DNA from: Phytophthora sp. 'mugwort'
Taxonomy: Eukaryota > Oomycota > Peronosporomycetes > Peronosporales > Peronosporaceae
Direction: 5' to 3'
Length of the DNA: 51,460 nt
Assembly (NCBI GenBank): GCA_033558025.1
Contig: JAUCEF010000143.1
Location: 1-51,460 of the forward strand
Under the pieces are notes generated by a model, which saw only the letters and a program-made list of their open reading frames with translations, searched no databases and had not been told where the DNA came from. Made by a program: the position numbers and the translations under genes. How positions within the stretch are numbered: position 1 is the first letter of the stretch; every line of letters begins with the position of its first letter. Positions 41,216 to 51,397 of this stretch are shown here, one piece after another.

Positions 41216-41288
41216 TACAATCTCTTGGATTTGAACCAAGATTTTAAAGCTTAGAAGGCTAATACTCTACCAATTAAGTTAAGATTGT
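41216..41288 (-). tRNA. trnR(ucu): tRNA-Arg(UCU)
   Basis: Acceptor stem ACAATCT/AGATTGT is perfect. The anticodon loop CTTCTAA gives UCU, and the T arm is CTTGGTTCAAATCCAAG. Two U-U mismatches occur in the outer part of the anticodon stem (27:43 and 28:42), leaving three canonical pairs. It sits 17 bases beyond the nad6 stop on the same strand. Confidence 0.88.
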
Positions 41289-41305
41289 TTTAGTTTTATT
41301 AAGAA

Positions 41306-42016
41306 TTAAACAGTTTTATCTGAATATACATTAAAAATAGCTTTTAATGCATCTCGTGAAAGTTGTTTATAAATATTTTGTTTTAAAAATTTTTTTTTTT
41401 CCTTTTTAGTTAAAGTAACCGCTCCTATTAAAGCTATTAATAATATAATACCTGCAACTAAAAAAAAAAAAGCATAATAACTATATAAAATTTGTCCAAT
41501 TGTTTCAATATTTGTAATAGTATCTAATTGATAGATAAAATTTTTTAAAAAGGGTTTGACATCAACAAATATTTCAAAAGTACCTTTCATACTATCGTGA
41601 AAAAAAAATAAAGTATTTACTTTTTGAGTAAAAAAAGAATTATTTATTAAATGGTAATATGATGTAAAAACTTTACTAAACATAACAAACGTTTCTAAAA
41701 AAAAAATAAAACTAATTAAAAAAATAATTGGTAAATAACCAAAATTATTTTTTATTTTATTTTTATCAATTAAAACATTAACATCTAGCATCATAATAAC
41801 AAATAAAAATAATACAGTAATAGCTCCTACATAAATAATAATTAACATTATTGATAAAAATTCAATTTCAGAAATTAATAATAATCCAGTTGAATTAGTA
41901 AAAACTAATATTAAAAAAAATGCAGAATATATTGTATTTGTAGAATATATTACAAATATAGCTGAAGTTAAAGCTATAGTTGAAAAAGTATAAAAGAAAA
42001 TTGTTTCGAAATCCAT
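41306..42016 (-). CDS. nad6: NADH dehydrogenase subunit 6
   Basis: Nad6 (NuoJ) is a membrane subunit of complex I. The 236-residue protein has a hydrophobic N-terminal half with the conserved segment EIEFLSIMLIIIYVGAITVL, then FLFVIMMLDV, and a long polar loop before the last helix (FFLVAGIILLIALIGAVTLT). It follows nad5 by 60 bases on the minus strand, an order also seen in oomycetes. Confidence 0.97.
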   Translation of the reverse strand: MDFETIFFYTFSTIALTSAIFVIYSTNTIYSAFFLILVFTNSTGLLLISEIEFLSIMLIIIYVGAITVLFLFVIMMLDVNVLIDKNKIKNNFGYLPIIFLISFIFFLETFVMFSKVFTSYYHLINNSFFTQKVNTLFFFHDSMKGTFEIFVDVKPFLKNFIYQLDTITNIETIGQILYSYYAFFFLVAGIILLIALIGAVTLTKKEKKKFLKQNIYKQLSRDALKAIFNVYSDKTV

Positions 42017-42076
42017 AATGTATTTAAATTATATAAATTTATAATTATATCTTAAAAGATACATATTTTATTATTT

Positions 42077-44071
42077 TTATTTAATTAATAAAAAAATAAA
42101 TAAAAATAATAAAATAGTAATAATATTAAAAAAATAAATAATAGAAAAAAAAATAATATTTATTAAACAAATAATGCTAATTAACATTAATAATGAATAG
42201 TGATAAATATAACCTGTTTGTAATAAAATTATTTTTTGACTTAAGAAAGAAAAAACGGTTATTAAACCAAAAGGACCACACATTTCAATTAAACCTTTAT
42301 CAATCATTTTATATGTTACATTATAACCAACTTTTAATATATATTGATTAATAAATTCATAATAAATTTTATCAAAATACCATTTTCTATTTAAAAAATT
42401 ATAAAAATAAAGACCATATTTTGAAATTTTTAAGTTATATAAAAATCTAAATTTAAAAAAATATAAATAAAAGGCACAAAATAAGCCACAAAAACTTAAA
42501 ATAACAGGTAATAATTTAAAAAATGTTGGTAAAAATTCAGCATCAATCATTTGATTATTAAATGGATTTATATAAATTGAGTTATTCCAAAAATTTGAAC
42601 CTAACCCAACAAACATATCTTTAGAAATATAACCTATAAAAATACTACCAAATGCTAAAACTCCTAAAGGAATACCCATTTCTAATGGAACATCATGTGC
42701 ATTTTTAATAACATTTTTATAGGCATTAGTTTCACTTAAAAAAGCAAAAAATAATAAACGTGTTGAATAGAATGCCGTAAAAAATGCACCAATAGTACCC
42801 AACCAATAAGCAAAATGACCTGTTTCACTAAAACTTGAAAATGCAACTTCTAATATTAAATCTTTAGAATAAAAACCAGTTAAAAAAGGAAAACCCATTA
42901 AAGATAATGAACCTATTAAAAACATTATATAAGTAAAAGGTAAAATTCTTCTTAAACCACCCATTTTTCTTATATCTTGTTCATCACCCATAGCATGAAT
43001 TACAGCACCGGAACATAAAAATAATAATGCTTTAAAATATGCATGATTTGATAAATGAAAAATAGCTAAAGGATAATTTGATAATCCACAAGCAAAAAAC
43101 ATATAACCTAATTGACTACAAGTAGAATAGGCAACTATTTTTTTAAAATCATTTTGTACTAGACCAATTGTACTTGAGAAAAAGGCTGTAGAAGCTCCAA
43201 TAATTGTAATAACTTTTAAAGAAAACATTGAATATTCAAACATTGGTGAACAACGTGCAATTAAATAAACACCAGCAGTTACCATAGTCGCTGCATGGAT
43301 TAATGCCGAAACCGGCGTAGGTCCTTCCATAGCATCGGGTAACCATAAATGTAAAAAAATTTGAGCAGATTTACCCATAGCACCTATAAAAATTAAAATA
43401 CACGCAACATCAATAATACTTAAAATATAATTAAAAAAAATAAATTTAAAATCTTTAACAATAGAAATTGCTGCAAATGTACTAAAATATTCAATAGTTC
43501 TAATATTATAAAAAACAGTTAATACACCTAATAATAAGATTAAATCACTAATTCGATTAACTAACATAGCTTTTATAGCTGCTTTATTCGCTTGTAAACG
43601 TGTAAACCAAAAATTAATTAATAAATATGAACAAAAACCAACACCTTCCCATCCAACAAACATTTGCATAAAATTATCACCTGTAACTAATATAATCATA
43701 AAAAAAGTAAATAGTGATAAATATGACATAAATCTAGATAAATGTGGATCATGATCCATATATTTAGAAGAATATAAATGAACTAAAGTTGAAATACTTG
43801 TTACAACAATTAACATTATCATAGTTAAACTATCAAATAAAAAACACCAATTACAATTAAATAAACCACTATTAATCCAATTTGAAATATAAATAATATA
43901 CTCATATTCATTTGTAATTGAATTATATATAATAATAAATGAAAAAAGACAACTTAAAAAAGTTGTTAATGTGGTTATAAATACAGAACCTTTACGGCCA
44001 ATATAAAAACCAAATAATCCAGAAGCTACTGAACCTAAAAAAGGTAAAAAAATTAAAGTTAATAATAACAT
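42077..44071 (-). CDS. nad5: NADH dehydrogenase subunit 5
   Basis: Nad5 (NuoL) is the distal antiporter-like proton-pumping subunit of complex I. The 664-residue protein contains MFVGWEGVGFCSYLLINFWF, the core HLWLPDAMEGPTPVSALIHA, and GFPFLTGFYSKDLILE, with the key lysine and glutamate residues of the antiporter fold. The length is normal for the family. It starts at ATG (MLLLTLIFLPFLGS) and ends in TAA. Confidence 0.98.
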   Translation of the reverse strand: MLLLTLIFLPFLGSVASGLFGFYIGRKGSVFITTLTTFLSCLFSFIIIYNSITNEYEYIIYISNWINSGLFNCNWCFLFDSLTMIMLIVVTSISTLVHLYSSKYMDHDPHLSRFMSYLSLFTFFMIILVTGDNFMQMFVGWEGVGFCSYLLINFWFTRLQANKAAIKAMLVNRISDLILLLGVLTVFYNIRTIEYFSTFAAISIVKDFKFIFFNYILSIIDVACILIFIGAMGKSAQIFLHLWLPDAMEGPTPVSALIHAATMVTAGVYLIARCSPMFEYSMFSLKVITIIGASTAFFSSTIGLVQNDFKKIVAYSTCSQLGYMFFACGLSNYPLAIFHLSNHAYFKALLFLCSGAVIHAMGDEQDIRKMGGLRRILPFTYIMFLIGSLSLMGFPFLTGFYSKDLILEVAFSSFSETGHFAYWLGTIGAFFTAFYSTRLLFFAFLSETNAYKNVIKNAHDVPLEMGIPLGVLAFGSIFIGYISKDMFVGLGSNFWNNSIYINPFNNQMIDAEFLPTFFKLLPVILSFCGLFCAFYLYFFKFRFLYNLKISKYGLYFYNFLNRKWYFDKIYYEFINQYILKVGYNVTYKMIDKGLIEMCGPFGLITVFSFLSQKIILLQTGYIYHYSLLMLISIICLINIIFFSIIYFFNIITILLFLFIFLLIK

Positions 44072-44275
44072 AATAGAATAAAATAAATTTAAATTATTTA
44101 AAAATATAATAATAATTTTAAAATAATTCTTCTTAAAGAATAAATATTTTTTAAAAAATTAATATTAGAATAATATTTAAAATTATTTTCTATATAGAAA
44201 ATAATTAATTTTTATCTGTTATGTTTTATTTACAAAATATTATAATTATTTTTTATTAATAAAAAAATAATTATA
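44072..44275. other. Atp1-nad5 spacer with two palindromic hairpins
   Basis: The 204-base gap between atp1 and nad5 (both minus strand) contains a perfect 26-base palindrome at 44181-44206 (AATTATTTTCTAT and its complement). A near-perfect inverted repeat also lies around 44246-44275 (AATTATTTTTTATT with AATAAAAAAATAATT), next to the atp1 stop. They could act as RNA-processing structures; no gene is present. Confidence 0.6.
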
Positions 44276-45805
44276 TTATTTTGTAATAAAATTATTAGTA
44301 AAATTTGTTGCTAAAATATTAAGTTTTTTTTCTAATTCTTTAGATATTTCTTTTTTATTTAAGATTTCTTCTAAAATATTAAAATGATTATTTTTTATAA
44401 AATTTAACCAACTAATTTCAAAACTTGAAATTTTATCAACAGCAATTTTATCTAAGAAACCACGTACACCTAAATAAATAATTACAATTTGATTTTCAAC
44501 AGATAACGGTATATTTAAACCTTGTTTTAACATTTCTGTTAATCTAATCCCTCTATTTAATTGTTGTTGAGTTGTAGCATCTAAATCAGAACCAAATTGA
44601 GCAAATGCTTGTACTTCTCTAAATTGTGCTAATTCTAATTTCATTGTACCAGCAATTTGTTTCATAGCTTTAATTTGTGCAGAAGAACCAACACGACTTA
44701 CAGATAATCCAACACTAATTGCAGGTCTTTGACCTTCATTAAATAATTCTGTTTCTAAAAAAATTTGTCCATCAGTAATTGAAATAACATTTGTTGGAAT
44801 ATAAGCAGAAACATCTCCAGCTTGTGTTTCAATAATAGGTAATGCGGTTAATGAACCACCACCAATTTTTTTATTCATTTTAGCAGCTCTTTCTAATAAA
44901 CGAGAGTGTAAATAAAAAACATCTCCAGGATAAGCTTCTCTACCTGGAGGTCTTCTTAATAATAAAGACATTTGTCTATAAGCTACCGCTTGTTTTGATA
45001 AATCATCATAGAAAATAACAGCATGTTTACCATTATCTCTAAAATATTCACCTAAAGCACAACCAGTATATGGAGCTAAATATTGTAAGGGTGCTGAATC
45101 TGAAGCAGTAGCCGCTACAATAACAGAAAAAAACATTGCATTTTTTTCTTCTAAAGTTTTTGTTAATTCAGCAATTGTTGATCTTTTTTGACCAACACCT
45201 ACATAAATACAATATAATTGATTATTTATATCTTTTTTTAAATGAGGTTCTCTTTGATTAATTATAGTATCAATAGCAATAGATGTTTTACCTGTTTGTC
45301 TATCACCAATAATTAATTCCCTTTGACCACGACCAATAGGAATTAAACTATCTACAGCTTTTAAACCTGTTTGTACAGGTTGTTTAACACTTTCTCTAGG
45401 CATAATACCTGGAGCTTTAACTTCAACTCTACTTTCTAATTTACTGTTAATTTGACCTTTACCATCAATGGGTTGTCCTAAAGCATCAACTACTCTACCT
45501 AATACTTCAGGTCCTACAGGTACACTAACAATAGATCCAGTTCTTCGTACAAAATTACCTTCTTGAATTTCTCTATCATTACTAAAAACAACAACACCAA
45601 CAACATCAGGTTCTAAATTTAAAGCCATTCCTTTAATATTACCATTATTAAATTCAACCATTTCACCTGCTTGAATTTTAGTTAAACCATAACATCTTGC
45701 AATACCATCACTCATTGAAAGAACAATACCTGTTTCTTGTAAACTTTTTTCATCTTTATATTTTTTAATATTTGATTCCAGTATATATGATAATTCAATA
45801 GCCAT
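44276..45805 (-). CDS. atp1: ATP synthase F1 subunit alpha
   Basis: Atp1 is the non-catalytic alpha subunit of the F1 head in the matrix. The 509-residue protein has the P-loop [14 protein letters not shown] near residue 170, the conserved [40 protein letters not shown], and the alpha-subunit signature [20 protein letters not shown]. It begins at ATG ([11 protein letters not shown]). A mitochondrial atp1 is typical of stramenopiles, plants and other lineages but not of animals or fungi. Confidence 0.99.
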   Translation of the reverse strand: MAIELSYILESNIKKYKDEKSLQETGIVLSMSDGIARCYGLTKIQAGEMVEFNNGNIKGMALNLEPDVVGVVVFSNDREIQEGNFVRRTGSIVSVPVGPEVLGRVVDALGQPIDGKGQINSKLESRVEVKAPGIMPRESVKQPVQTGLKAVDSLIPIGRGQRELIIGDRQTGKTSIAIDTIINQREPHLKKDINNQLYCIYVGVGQKRSTIAELTKTLEEKNAMFFSVIVAATASDSAPLQYLAPYTGCALGEYFRDNGKHAVIFYDDLSKQAVAYRQMSLLLRRPPGREAYPGDVFYLHSRLLERAAKMNKKIGGGSLTALPIIETQAGDVSAYIPTNVISITDGQIFLETELFNEGQRPAISVGLSVSRVGSSAQIKAMKQIAGTMKLELAQFREVQAFAQFGSDLDATTQQQLNRGIRLTEMLKQGLNIPLSVENQIVIIYLGVRGFLDKIAVDKISSFEISWLNFIKNNHFNILEEILNKKEISKELEKKLNILATNFTNNFITK

Positions 45806-45884
45806 AGAGGTTATTAAATTATCATATTATTTAATAATTATAAATTATTATAATTACCAAAATATATCAAATATATATTTTTTA

Positions 45885-45956
45885 TACCCTTTACGAGAAT
45901 TGAACTCGTATTTTTACCGTGAAAAGGTAATGTCCTAACCATTAGACTAAAAGGGC
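45885..45956 (-). tRNA. trnE(uuc): tRNA-Glu(UUC)
   Basis: Acceptor stem GCCCTTT/AAAGGGT, D arm TAGTCTAATGGTTAGGACA, anticodon loop TTTTCAC (anticodon UUC), and T arm ACGAGTTCAATTCTCGT. It lies between nad4 and atp1. Confidence 0.95.
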
Positions 45957-45980
45957 TTTTTATTAAACAAAAAATTTTGT

Positions 45981-47456
45981 TTAATAAAAATAAGAAAAAT
46001 CAATATGTATTAAAATTTTTGAAACACTTTCATGCATACAACTTTCAAAAATTTTAGGATATAAACCTAATAAAAAGATATTTATAATTAATATTAAATG
46101 AATTAAAAATTCACGATAAGTTAAATCATAATAAATTTTTAAATAAATATTTTGAATATTACCATAACAAATTCGATTATAAAATAATAAAGAATATACC
46201 CCACCCAAAAACATACCAATTGTCGCAAAAACAGCTGTTGTAGTATTATCTTCAAAAACTCCAGTTAAAATAAGAATTTCACCCACAAAACTACTTGAAC
46301 CTGGAATAGACATATTTGCTAATACATAAATAAATAATGCAATACAAAATAAAGGCATTGTATGTGCTAAACCACCATAATAATTAATAAATCTTGTATG
46401 ATATCGATCATATAAACATCCAATTGAAAAAAATAAACCACTCGATACTAAACCATGACTAATCATTTGAATAATACTACCTTCTAATCCTTGAATAGTT
46501 AAAGAAAAAATACCCAATATTATAAAATTCATATGAGCAACTGATGCATAAGCAATAATACGTTTCAAATCTGTTTGTCGTATAGCTGTTAATGACGCAT
46601 AAATAACAGATATTAAACATAAAACTAAAATATACGGTGTAAAATATAATGCAGCTTTAGGAAATAAAGGAACTAAAAACCTAATCATACCGTATGATCC
46701 TAATTTTAATAAAATACCAGCTAATAGTACAGAACCTGCGGTAGGTGCTTCAACATGTGCTTCCGGTAACCAAACATGAAAAGGTAACATTGGAACTTTA
46801 ACAGCAAATGATAAAAAAAAAGCTAAGAAATAAAATTTTTCATATGAAAAATTAAAATTACTATAATATAATATTTGATAATCAGTTGTACCCACAGTTA
46901 AAAATAAATGAATAATGGCAATAAACATAAATAATGAACCTGCTAATGTATACATAAAAAACAAATATGAAGCTTTAATTTTACGTTCTCTTGAACCCCA
47001 AATACCTATAATTAAAAACATAGGAATTAATACACTTTCAAAGAAAATATAAAAAATAAGTACATCTAATATACTAAATGAAATGATTAAACAAAATTCT
47101 AAAATAAAATATAAAATAAAATATTCTTTTATATTTTTATTAATCATTTCATAACTAATTAACATACAGATTGGAATCAAAAATGTTGTTAAAATTATAA
47201 AAAATAATGAAATACCATCAATACCTAAATAAAAATTAATATTAAATTGACTAATCCATTCTATTTTAAATAAATATTGAAAATTAGAAGTTGATTTATC
47301 AAATAAAATCCATAAAGGTAATGACATTAAAAAAATGAAAAAAGACATAAAAATACTAAAATTTTTTATAAATTTTTCATTTTTCGAAAAAGCTAATATA
47401 ATAACCGTAATTAATGGTAAAATAAGTAAAAAAATTAATATAAACTTATTAAACAT
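45981..47456 (-). CDS. nad4: NADH dehydrogenase subunit 4
   Basis: Nad4 (NuoM) is an antiporter-like membrane subunit of complex I. The 491-residue protein from the ATG at 47456 (MFNKFILIFLLILPLITVII) has FFESVLIPMFLIIGIWGSRE, KVPMLPFHVWLPEAHVEAPT and AGSVLLAGILLKLGSYG, with the conserved Glu, Lys and His residues. The frame stays open upstream, but those codons lie in trnH, so the upstream TTG start is rejected. Confidence 0.97.
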   Translation of the reverse strand: MFNKFILIFLLILPLITVIILAFSKNEKFIKNFSIFMSFFIFLMSLPLWILFDKSTSNFQYLFKIEWISQFNINFYLGIDGISLFFIILTTFLIPICMLISYEMINKNIKEYFILYFILEFCLIISFSILDVLIFYIFFESVLIPMFLIIGIWGSRERKIKASYLFFMYTLAGSLFMFIAIIHLFLTVGTTDYQILYYSNFNFSYEKFYFLAFFLSFAVKVPMLPFHVWLPEAHVEAPTAGSVLLAGILLKLGSYGMIRFLVPLFPKAALYFTPYILVLCLISVIYASLTAIRQTDLKRIIAYASVAHMNFIILGIFSLTIQGLEGSIIQMISHGLVSSGLFFSIGCLYDRYHTRFINYYGGLAHTMPLFCIALFIYVLANMSIPGSSSFVGEILILTGVFEDNTTTAVFATIGMFLGGVYSLLFYNRICYGNIQNIYLKIYYDLTYREFLIHLILIINIFLLGLYPKIFESCMHESVSKILIHIDFSYFY

Positions 47457-47478
47457 AAAAAAATTTAATTTAAAAATG

Positions 47479-47551
47479 GGCGAAAAATGGGACTTGAACC
47501 CATAACACTTAGACCCACAATCTAACACTCTACCTTTAAGTTATAATCGCC
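47479..47551 (-). tRNA. trnH(gug): tRNA-His(GUG)
   Basis: Anticodon stem-loop TTAGA-TTGTGGG-TCTAA (anticodon GUG), T arm ATGGGTTCAAGTCCCAT, and an extra 5' G facing C73, as expected for histidine tRNA. The acceptor stem GCGATTA/TTTTCGC has two U-U mismatches (5:68 and 6:67). Confidence 0.88.
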
Positions 47552-47554
47552 TTT

Positions 47555-47974
47555 TTAAATTTTTCTTAAATAATATATAAAATTTAAAAATGATTGAACA
47601 ATTAAATTATTTAAAGGTGGATAGTTTTTAGATAATATTTGTTTTACTTTTAAATTAGAATAAATATTATTTTGAATACTCAAATAAATTAATTCAAGTT
47701 TTTTAAAATTATATAAATCCCTTATTAAATTTAATTCATTATTTCCATAAATTATTAAAATAGAACCTTGTCCTTTTAATTTTAAAAAAATATCAATAAT
47801 TAAATTTTGATTTAATATTAAAGATTTATAATCAAATTTTTTAATTTTTTTTTTTAAAGATATTATTTCATTAATATTTAAATCATTATAACGAAATATA
47901 TATATATATTTATAAGTTTGTTTAATTTTTTGTAATTGATTTAATTTATACTTTTTAAATTTTTTTTTTTGCAT
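47555..47974 (-). CDS. rpl10: Probable large subunit ribosomal protein L10
   Basis: This 139-residue lysine-rich protein has no membrane helix. The layout fits mitochondrial L10: a basic start (MQKKKFKKYKLNQLQKIKQT), a YIYIFRYNDLNINEIISLKK segment like the beta strand and helix after it, then LKLKGQGSILIIYGNNEL where L10 has the KG...lvf pattern. The end is KVKQILSKNYPPLNNLIVQS, similar to the L10 motif ahead of its last helix. Only distant family similarity is visible. It sits between nad7 and trnH on the minus strand. Confidence 0.5.
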   Translation of the reverse strand: MQKKKFKKYKLNQLQKIKQTYKYIYIFRYNDLNINEIISLKKKIKKFDYKSLILNQNLIIDIFLKLKGQGSILIIYGNNELNLIRDLYNFKKLELIYLSIQNNIYSNLKVKQILSKNYPPLNNLIVQSFLNFIYYLRKI

Positions 47975-48012
47975 AATTTATTGAAAATAAAATTTTATTC
48001 TAATAATTAATA

Positions 48013-49192
48013 TTAACGATCAATTTCACCAAAAACAACATCTAAAGTACCAATAATTGTAACAACATCAGCAATCATATGATTTTTAGCTATAAAATCT
48101 AATGCTTGTAAATGTAAAAATCCTGGTGATTTAATTTTACATCTGTAGGGTTTATTTGTACCATCTGCTACTAAATAAACACCATACTCACCTTTAGGTG
48201 CCTCAATAACTGTATAAGTTTCACCAGCATTTACACAAATATTTTCTGAATAATATTTAAAATGATGAATTAAAGACTCCATAGAATTTTTAATTTGAAT
48301 TCTATTTGGATTTGTAATTTTTTTATCATCTAATTTAATAGGACCTTGGGGAATTTTATTAAGTACTTGCAAAATAATTCGAATTGATTGTCGCATTTCT
48401 TCTATTCTAATTAAATAACGATCATAACAATCGCCATTTGTACCTACAGGTATATCAAATTTTAATTGATCATAAATTTCATAAGGTTGTGTTTTACGTA
48501 AATCCCATGAAATACCTGATCCACGTAACATAACACCACTAAAACCAAAATTTAAAGCATCTTTAGCAGATATAATACCAATATCTACTAATCTTTGTTT
48601 CCAAATTCTATTATTAGTTAACATTTCTTCAATTTCATCTAAACGGGTATTAAATTGTTCACAAAAAAATATATATATCATTTAACAAACCTTTAGGCAA
48701 ATCTTGATTAACACCTCCAGGTCTAAAATAAGCTGCATGCATACGTGCACCAGAAACACGTTCATAAAATTCCATTAATTTCTCACGTTCTTCAAATCCC
48801 CAAAAATAAGGTGTCATAGCTCCTACATCTAAAGCATGACAACATACAGCTAATAAATGATTTAAGATACGTGTTATTTCTGAAAATAAAACTCTTATAT
48901 ATTGTGCTCGTAAAGGTATATCACAATTTAATAATTTTTCAATAGCCAAAACATATGCATGTTCTTGACACATCATAGATACATAATCTAAACGATCAAA
49001 ATAAGGTAACGCCTGTAAATAATTTTTATATTCAATTAATTTTTCTGTACCTCTATGTAATAAACCTATATGTGAATCAGCTTTTTTAACAACTTCACCG
49101 TTTAATTCTAAAATTAAACGTAAAACACCATGAGCCGCTGGATGTTGTGGACCAAAATTTATAGAAAAATTTTTAATTTTTTTTAATGACAT
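48013..49192 (-). CDS. nad7: NADH dehydrogenase subunit 7, one frameshift
   Basis: Nad7 is the 49 kDa (NuoD-type) subunit of complex I at the quinone site. The N-terminal part (49192 to about 48670) begins [20 protein letters not shown] and includes [17 protein letters not shown] and [20 protein letters not shown]. The second part carries [20 protein letters not shown] and the C-terminal [17 protein letters not shown]. The two are in different frames. An A7 run at 48663-48669 with one base too many accounts for the shift, since six would join IYIF to [14 protein letters not shown] sequence error is more likely than a split gene. Confidence 0.95.
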
Positions 49193-49307
49193 TTTTTTTT
49201 TTTTTTTTTTTAATAAAAATATAATATTTATAAATTAATTTTTTTATAAATATATAGCATATATAGTAAGTAAGTATTTTTAAAATATTTATTTCTTTTA
49301 TTACATT
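49193..49307. promoter_or_regulatory. Divergent intergenic region between nad7 and nad2
   Basis: These 115 bases separate the first gene of the minus-strand unit (nad7) from the first gene of the plus-strand unit (nad2), so promoters for both directions are expected here. The interval has a long T run next to nad7, a TATATAGCATATATAG stretch near 49252-49268, and a short AAGTAAGTAAG repeat. No defined promoter motif is recognised. Confidence 0.4.
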
Positions 49308-50803
49308 ATGTTTTTTCAGGAAATTTTTAATAATAATTTTGAAATTATTATCCCCGAATTTTTTTTAACAACTTTTTTATTAATTTTATTATTATTTGGT
49401 GTTTTTTATAAAAAAAATCAAAATGCTCAAAAAATTTTGATTATTAAAAATATTACTACTATAATAATATATTTATTATTAATTCTTTTAATATTAACGT
49501 TAAATATAACAAATATTTCAAGTAACATATTAAATGGTGTATTACTTATTAATAATTTTACACAATTTATTAAAATAATTTTAATTTTATTAACAATTAT
49601 TTGTTTTTTAATACAACAAAAATATTTAATACAACAAAAAATAAATTCATATGAAATTAATATATTAATGTTAATATCATTATTGGGTTTAATGTTATTG
49701 GTATCTGCAAATCATTTTATTACTTTATATTTAGCAATTGAATTACAAAGTTTAAGTTTTTATATATTAACATCCACCCAAAAAAAATCGATATTATCAA
49801 TTGAGGCTGGTTTAAAATATTTTATTTTAGGATCAATTGCTTCAGGTTTTATTCTATTTGGTTCTTCAATAATTTATGCTATTACAGGTTCATTAAATTT
49901 TAATAATATTTTTTTAATATTATCAAATATAAATTTTTTAGATAATAAAAATATATTAATTAGTTTATCTTATGGATTAATTTTTATTTTAGTTGGTATT
50001 TTATTTAAAATAGGTGCTACACCTTTTCATTTTTGGTTGCCTGATGTATATGAAGGTGCTCCAAATAATATTTCAAGTTTTTTTTGCTATTGTACCAAAA
50101 ATTGCTTTTATAGGAATTTTAATTCGTTTATTTTTTGAGATTTTTTTTAATATTTCATATTTCTTTGAAATTTTTTTTTATATTATTTCATTTTTATCTA
50201 TGTTAATCGGTGCATTATCGGCATTACAACAAAAAAAAAATCAAAAGATTATTAGCTTATAGTGCAATAAGTCATGTAGGTTTTATATTAATAGGATTTA
50301 CTTCAAATATGTTAAATAATATTCCATTTATTTTATTATATATTATAATTTATATTATAACAAGTATTAATTTATGGACTTCTTATTTATCTTTAAATAT
50401 CAATCATAAACCAATTAAATATTTAACAGATTTATCAAATATATATACTATTAATAAATTAATTGCTATTATTATAATCATAAATATTTTTTCATTAGCT
50501 GGTATACCCCCATTAGCGGGTTTTTTTTCAAAATTATTTATATTTTTTTCAGCTATTAAAAATAATTATTTTAGTTTAGTATTTTTTGGTATTATTATAA
50601 GTGTTTTAAGCTCTTTTTATTATTTAAAAATAATTAAAATTATTTATTTTGAAAAAATATTTAGAAAAATGTATATTTCACAAATAAATAAAAGTCAAAG
50701 TATAATATTATTAATTAGTACTCAATTTATTTTATTTTTATTTATTTATCCTAATATTATATTAATAAATTTAAACAAAATTTATTTATATTTATTAATA
50801 TAA
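49308..50803 (+). CDS. nad2: NADH dehydrogenase subunit 2, two frameshifts
   Basis: Nad2 (NuoN) is an antiporter-like membrane subunit of complex I. Three overlapping frames together give about 498 residues. They contain LYLAIELQSLSFYILTSTQK, IGATPFHFWLPDVYEGAPN, LAYSAISHVGFILIGF and AGIPPLAGFFSKLFIFFSA. One base too many in the T8 run at 50078-50085 and another in the A run at 50231-50240 explain both shifts. The start is the ATG at 49308. Both breaks are homopolymer-type, so the native gene is probably intact. Confidence 0.94.
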
Positions 50804-50809
50804 TATTTA

Positions 50810-50883
50810 GTTTGGATAGCTCAGTTGGTTAGAGTAAAAGACTGAAAATCTTTGTGTCGGTGGTTCAAATCCACCTCCAGACA
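50810..50883 (+). tRNA. trnF(gaa): tRNA-Phe(GAA)
   Basis: Acceptor stem GTTTGGA/TCCAGAC, anticodon stem-loop AAAGA-CTGAAAA-TCTTT (anticodon GAA), and T arm GGTGGTTCAAATCCACC. It lies between nad2 and rps10. Confidence 0.96.
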
Positions 50884-50899
50884 ATTTTATTATTAAAAT

Positions 50900-51196
50900 A
50901 TGTATCTTTTAAGAATAACTTTTAAATCATTTCAAAAAATAAATCAACTCAAACAAAATTTATTAAAATTAAAAAAAATTAATAAATTCAAAAATATTCA
51001 AATACCCGGTGTATTTCAAACAAAACAAAAAAAAAAAATTTTTACATTATTAAGATCTCCCCATGTAAATAAAAAATCACGTGAACATTTTATTCATAAA
51101 AATTATACTTCTAAAATTAATATAAAATTTAAAAATATTTTTTATTTATTAAATTTTTTAGTTTTAATTAAAAATTTTTATCTAAAAATTCATTAA
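50900..51196 (+). CDS. rps10: Small subunit ribosomal protein S10
   Basis: S10 is a head protein of the small subunit. The 98-residue protein has the family motif at residues 50-70: FTLLRSPHVNKKSREHFIHK, where the bacterial form has FTVLRSPHVNKKSREQFE. The N-terminus MYLLRITFKSFQ matches the S10 first strand and helix. Its start follows trnF by 16 bases. Confidence 0.95.
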   Translation: MYLLRITFKSFQKINQLKQNLLKLKKINKFKNIQIPGVFQTKQKKKIFTLLRSPHVNKKSREHFIHKNYTSKINIKFKNIFYLLNFLVLIKNFYLKIH

Positions 51197-51235
51197 TAAA
51201 TATTAAAATTATAAAAAAAAATTAAAATTAAACTT

Positions 51236-51309
51236 ATGCTTATAGCTTAAATGGATAAAGCGTTAGATTGCGGATCTATAAAATGAAAGTTCAAATCTTT
51301 CTAAGCATA
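51236..51309 (+). tRNA. trnR(gcg): tRNA-Arg(GCG)
   Basis: Acceptor stem ATGCTTA/TAAGCAT, D arm GCTTAAATGGATAAAGC, and anticodon loop TTGCGGA (anticodon GCG). The outermost pair of the anticodon stem is a U-U mismatch. The T arm is AAAGTTCAAATCTTT. Confidence 0.93.
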
Positions 51310-51323
51310 TATTTTATTTATTT

Positions 51324-51395
51324 TGAAGTATAGCCAAGTGGTAAGGCCTCCGTTTTTGGTACGGAAAATCAAAGGTTCGAATCCTTTTACTTCAA
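51324..51395 (+). tRNA. trnQ(uug): tRNA-Gln(UUG)
   Basis: Acceptor stem TGAAGTA/TACTTCA, anticodon stem-loop TCCGT-TTTTGGT-ACGGA (anticodon UUG), and T arm AAAGGTTCGAATCCTTT. Confidence 0.95.
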
Positions 51396-51397
51396 AA

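Noticed and set aside
47457..47528. N-terminal extension of nad4 from a TTG codon
   Set aside because: These codons lie within trnH; family alignment places the start at the ATG at 47456.
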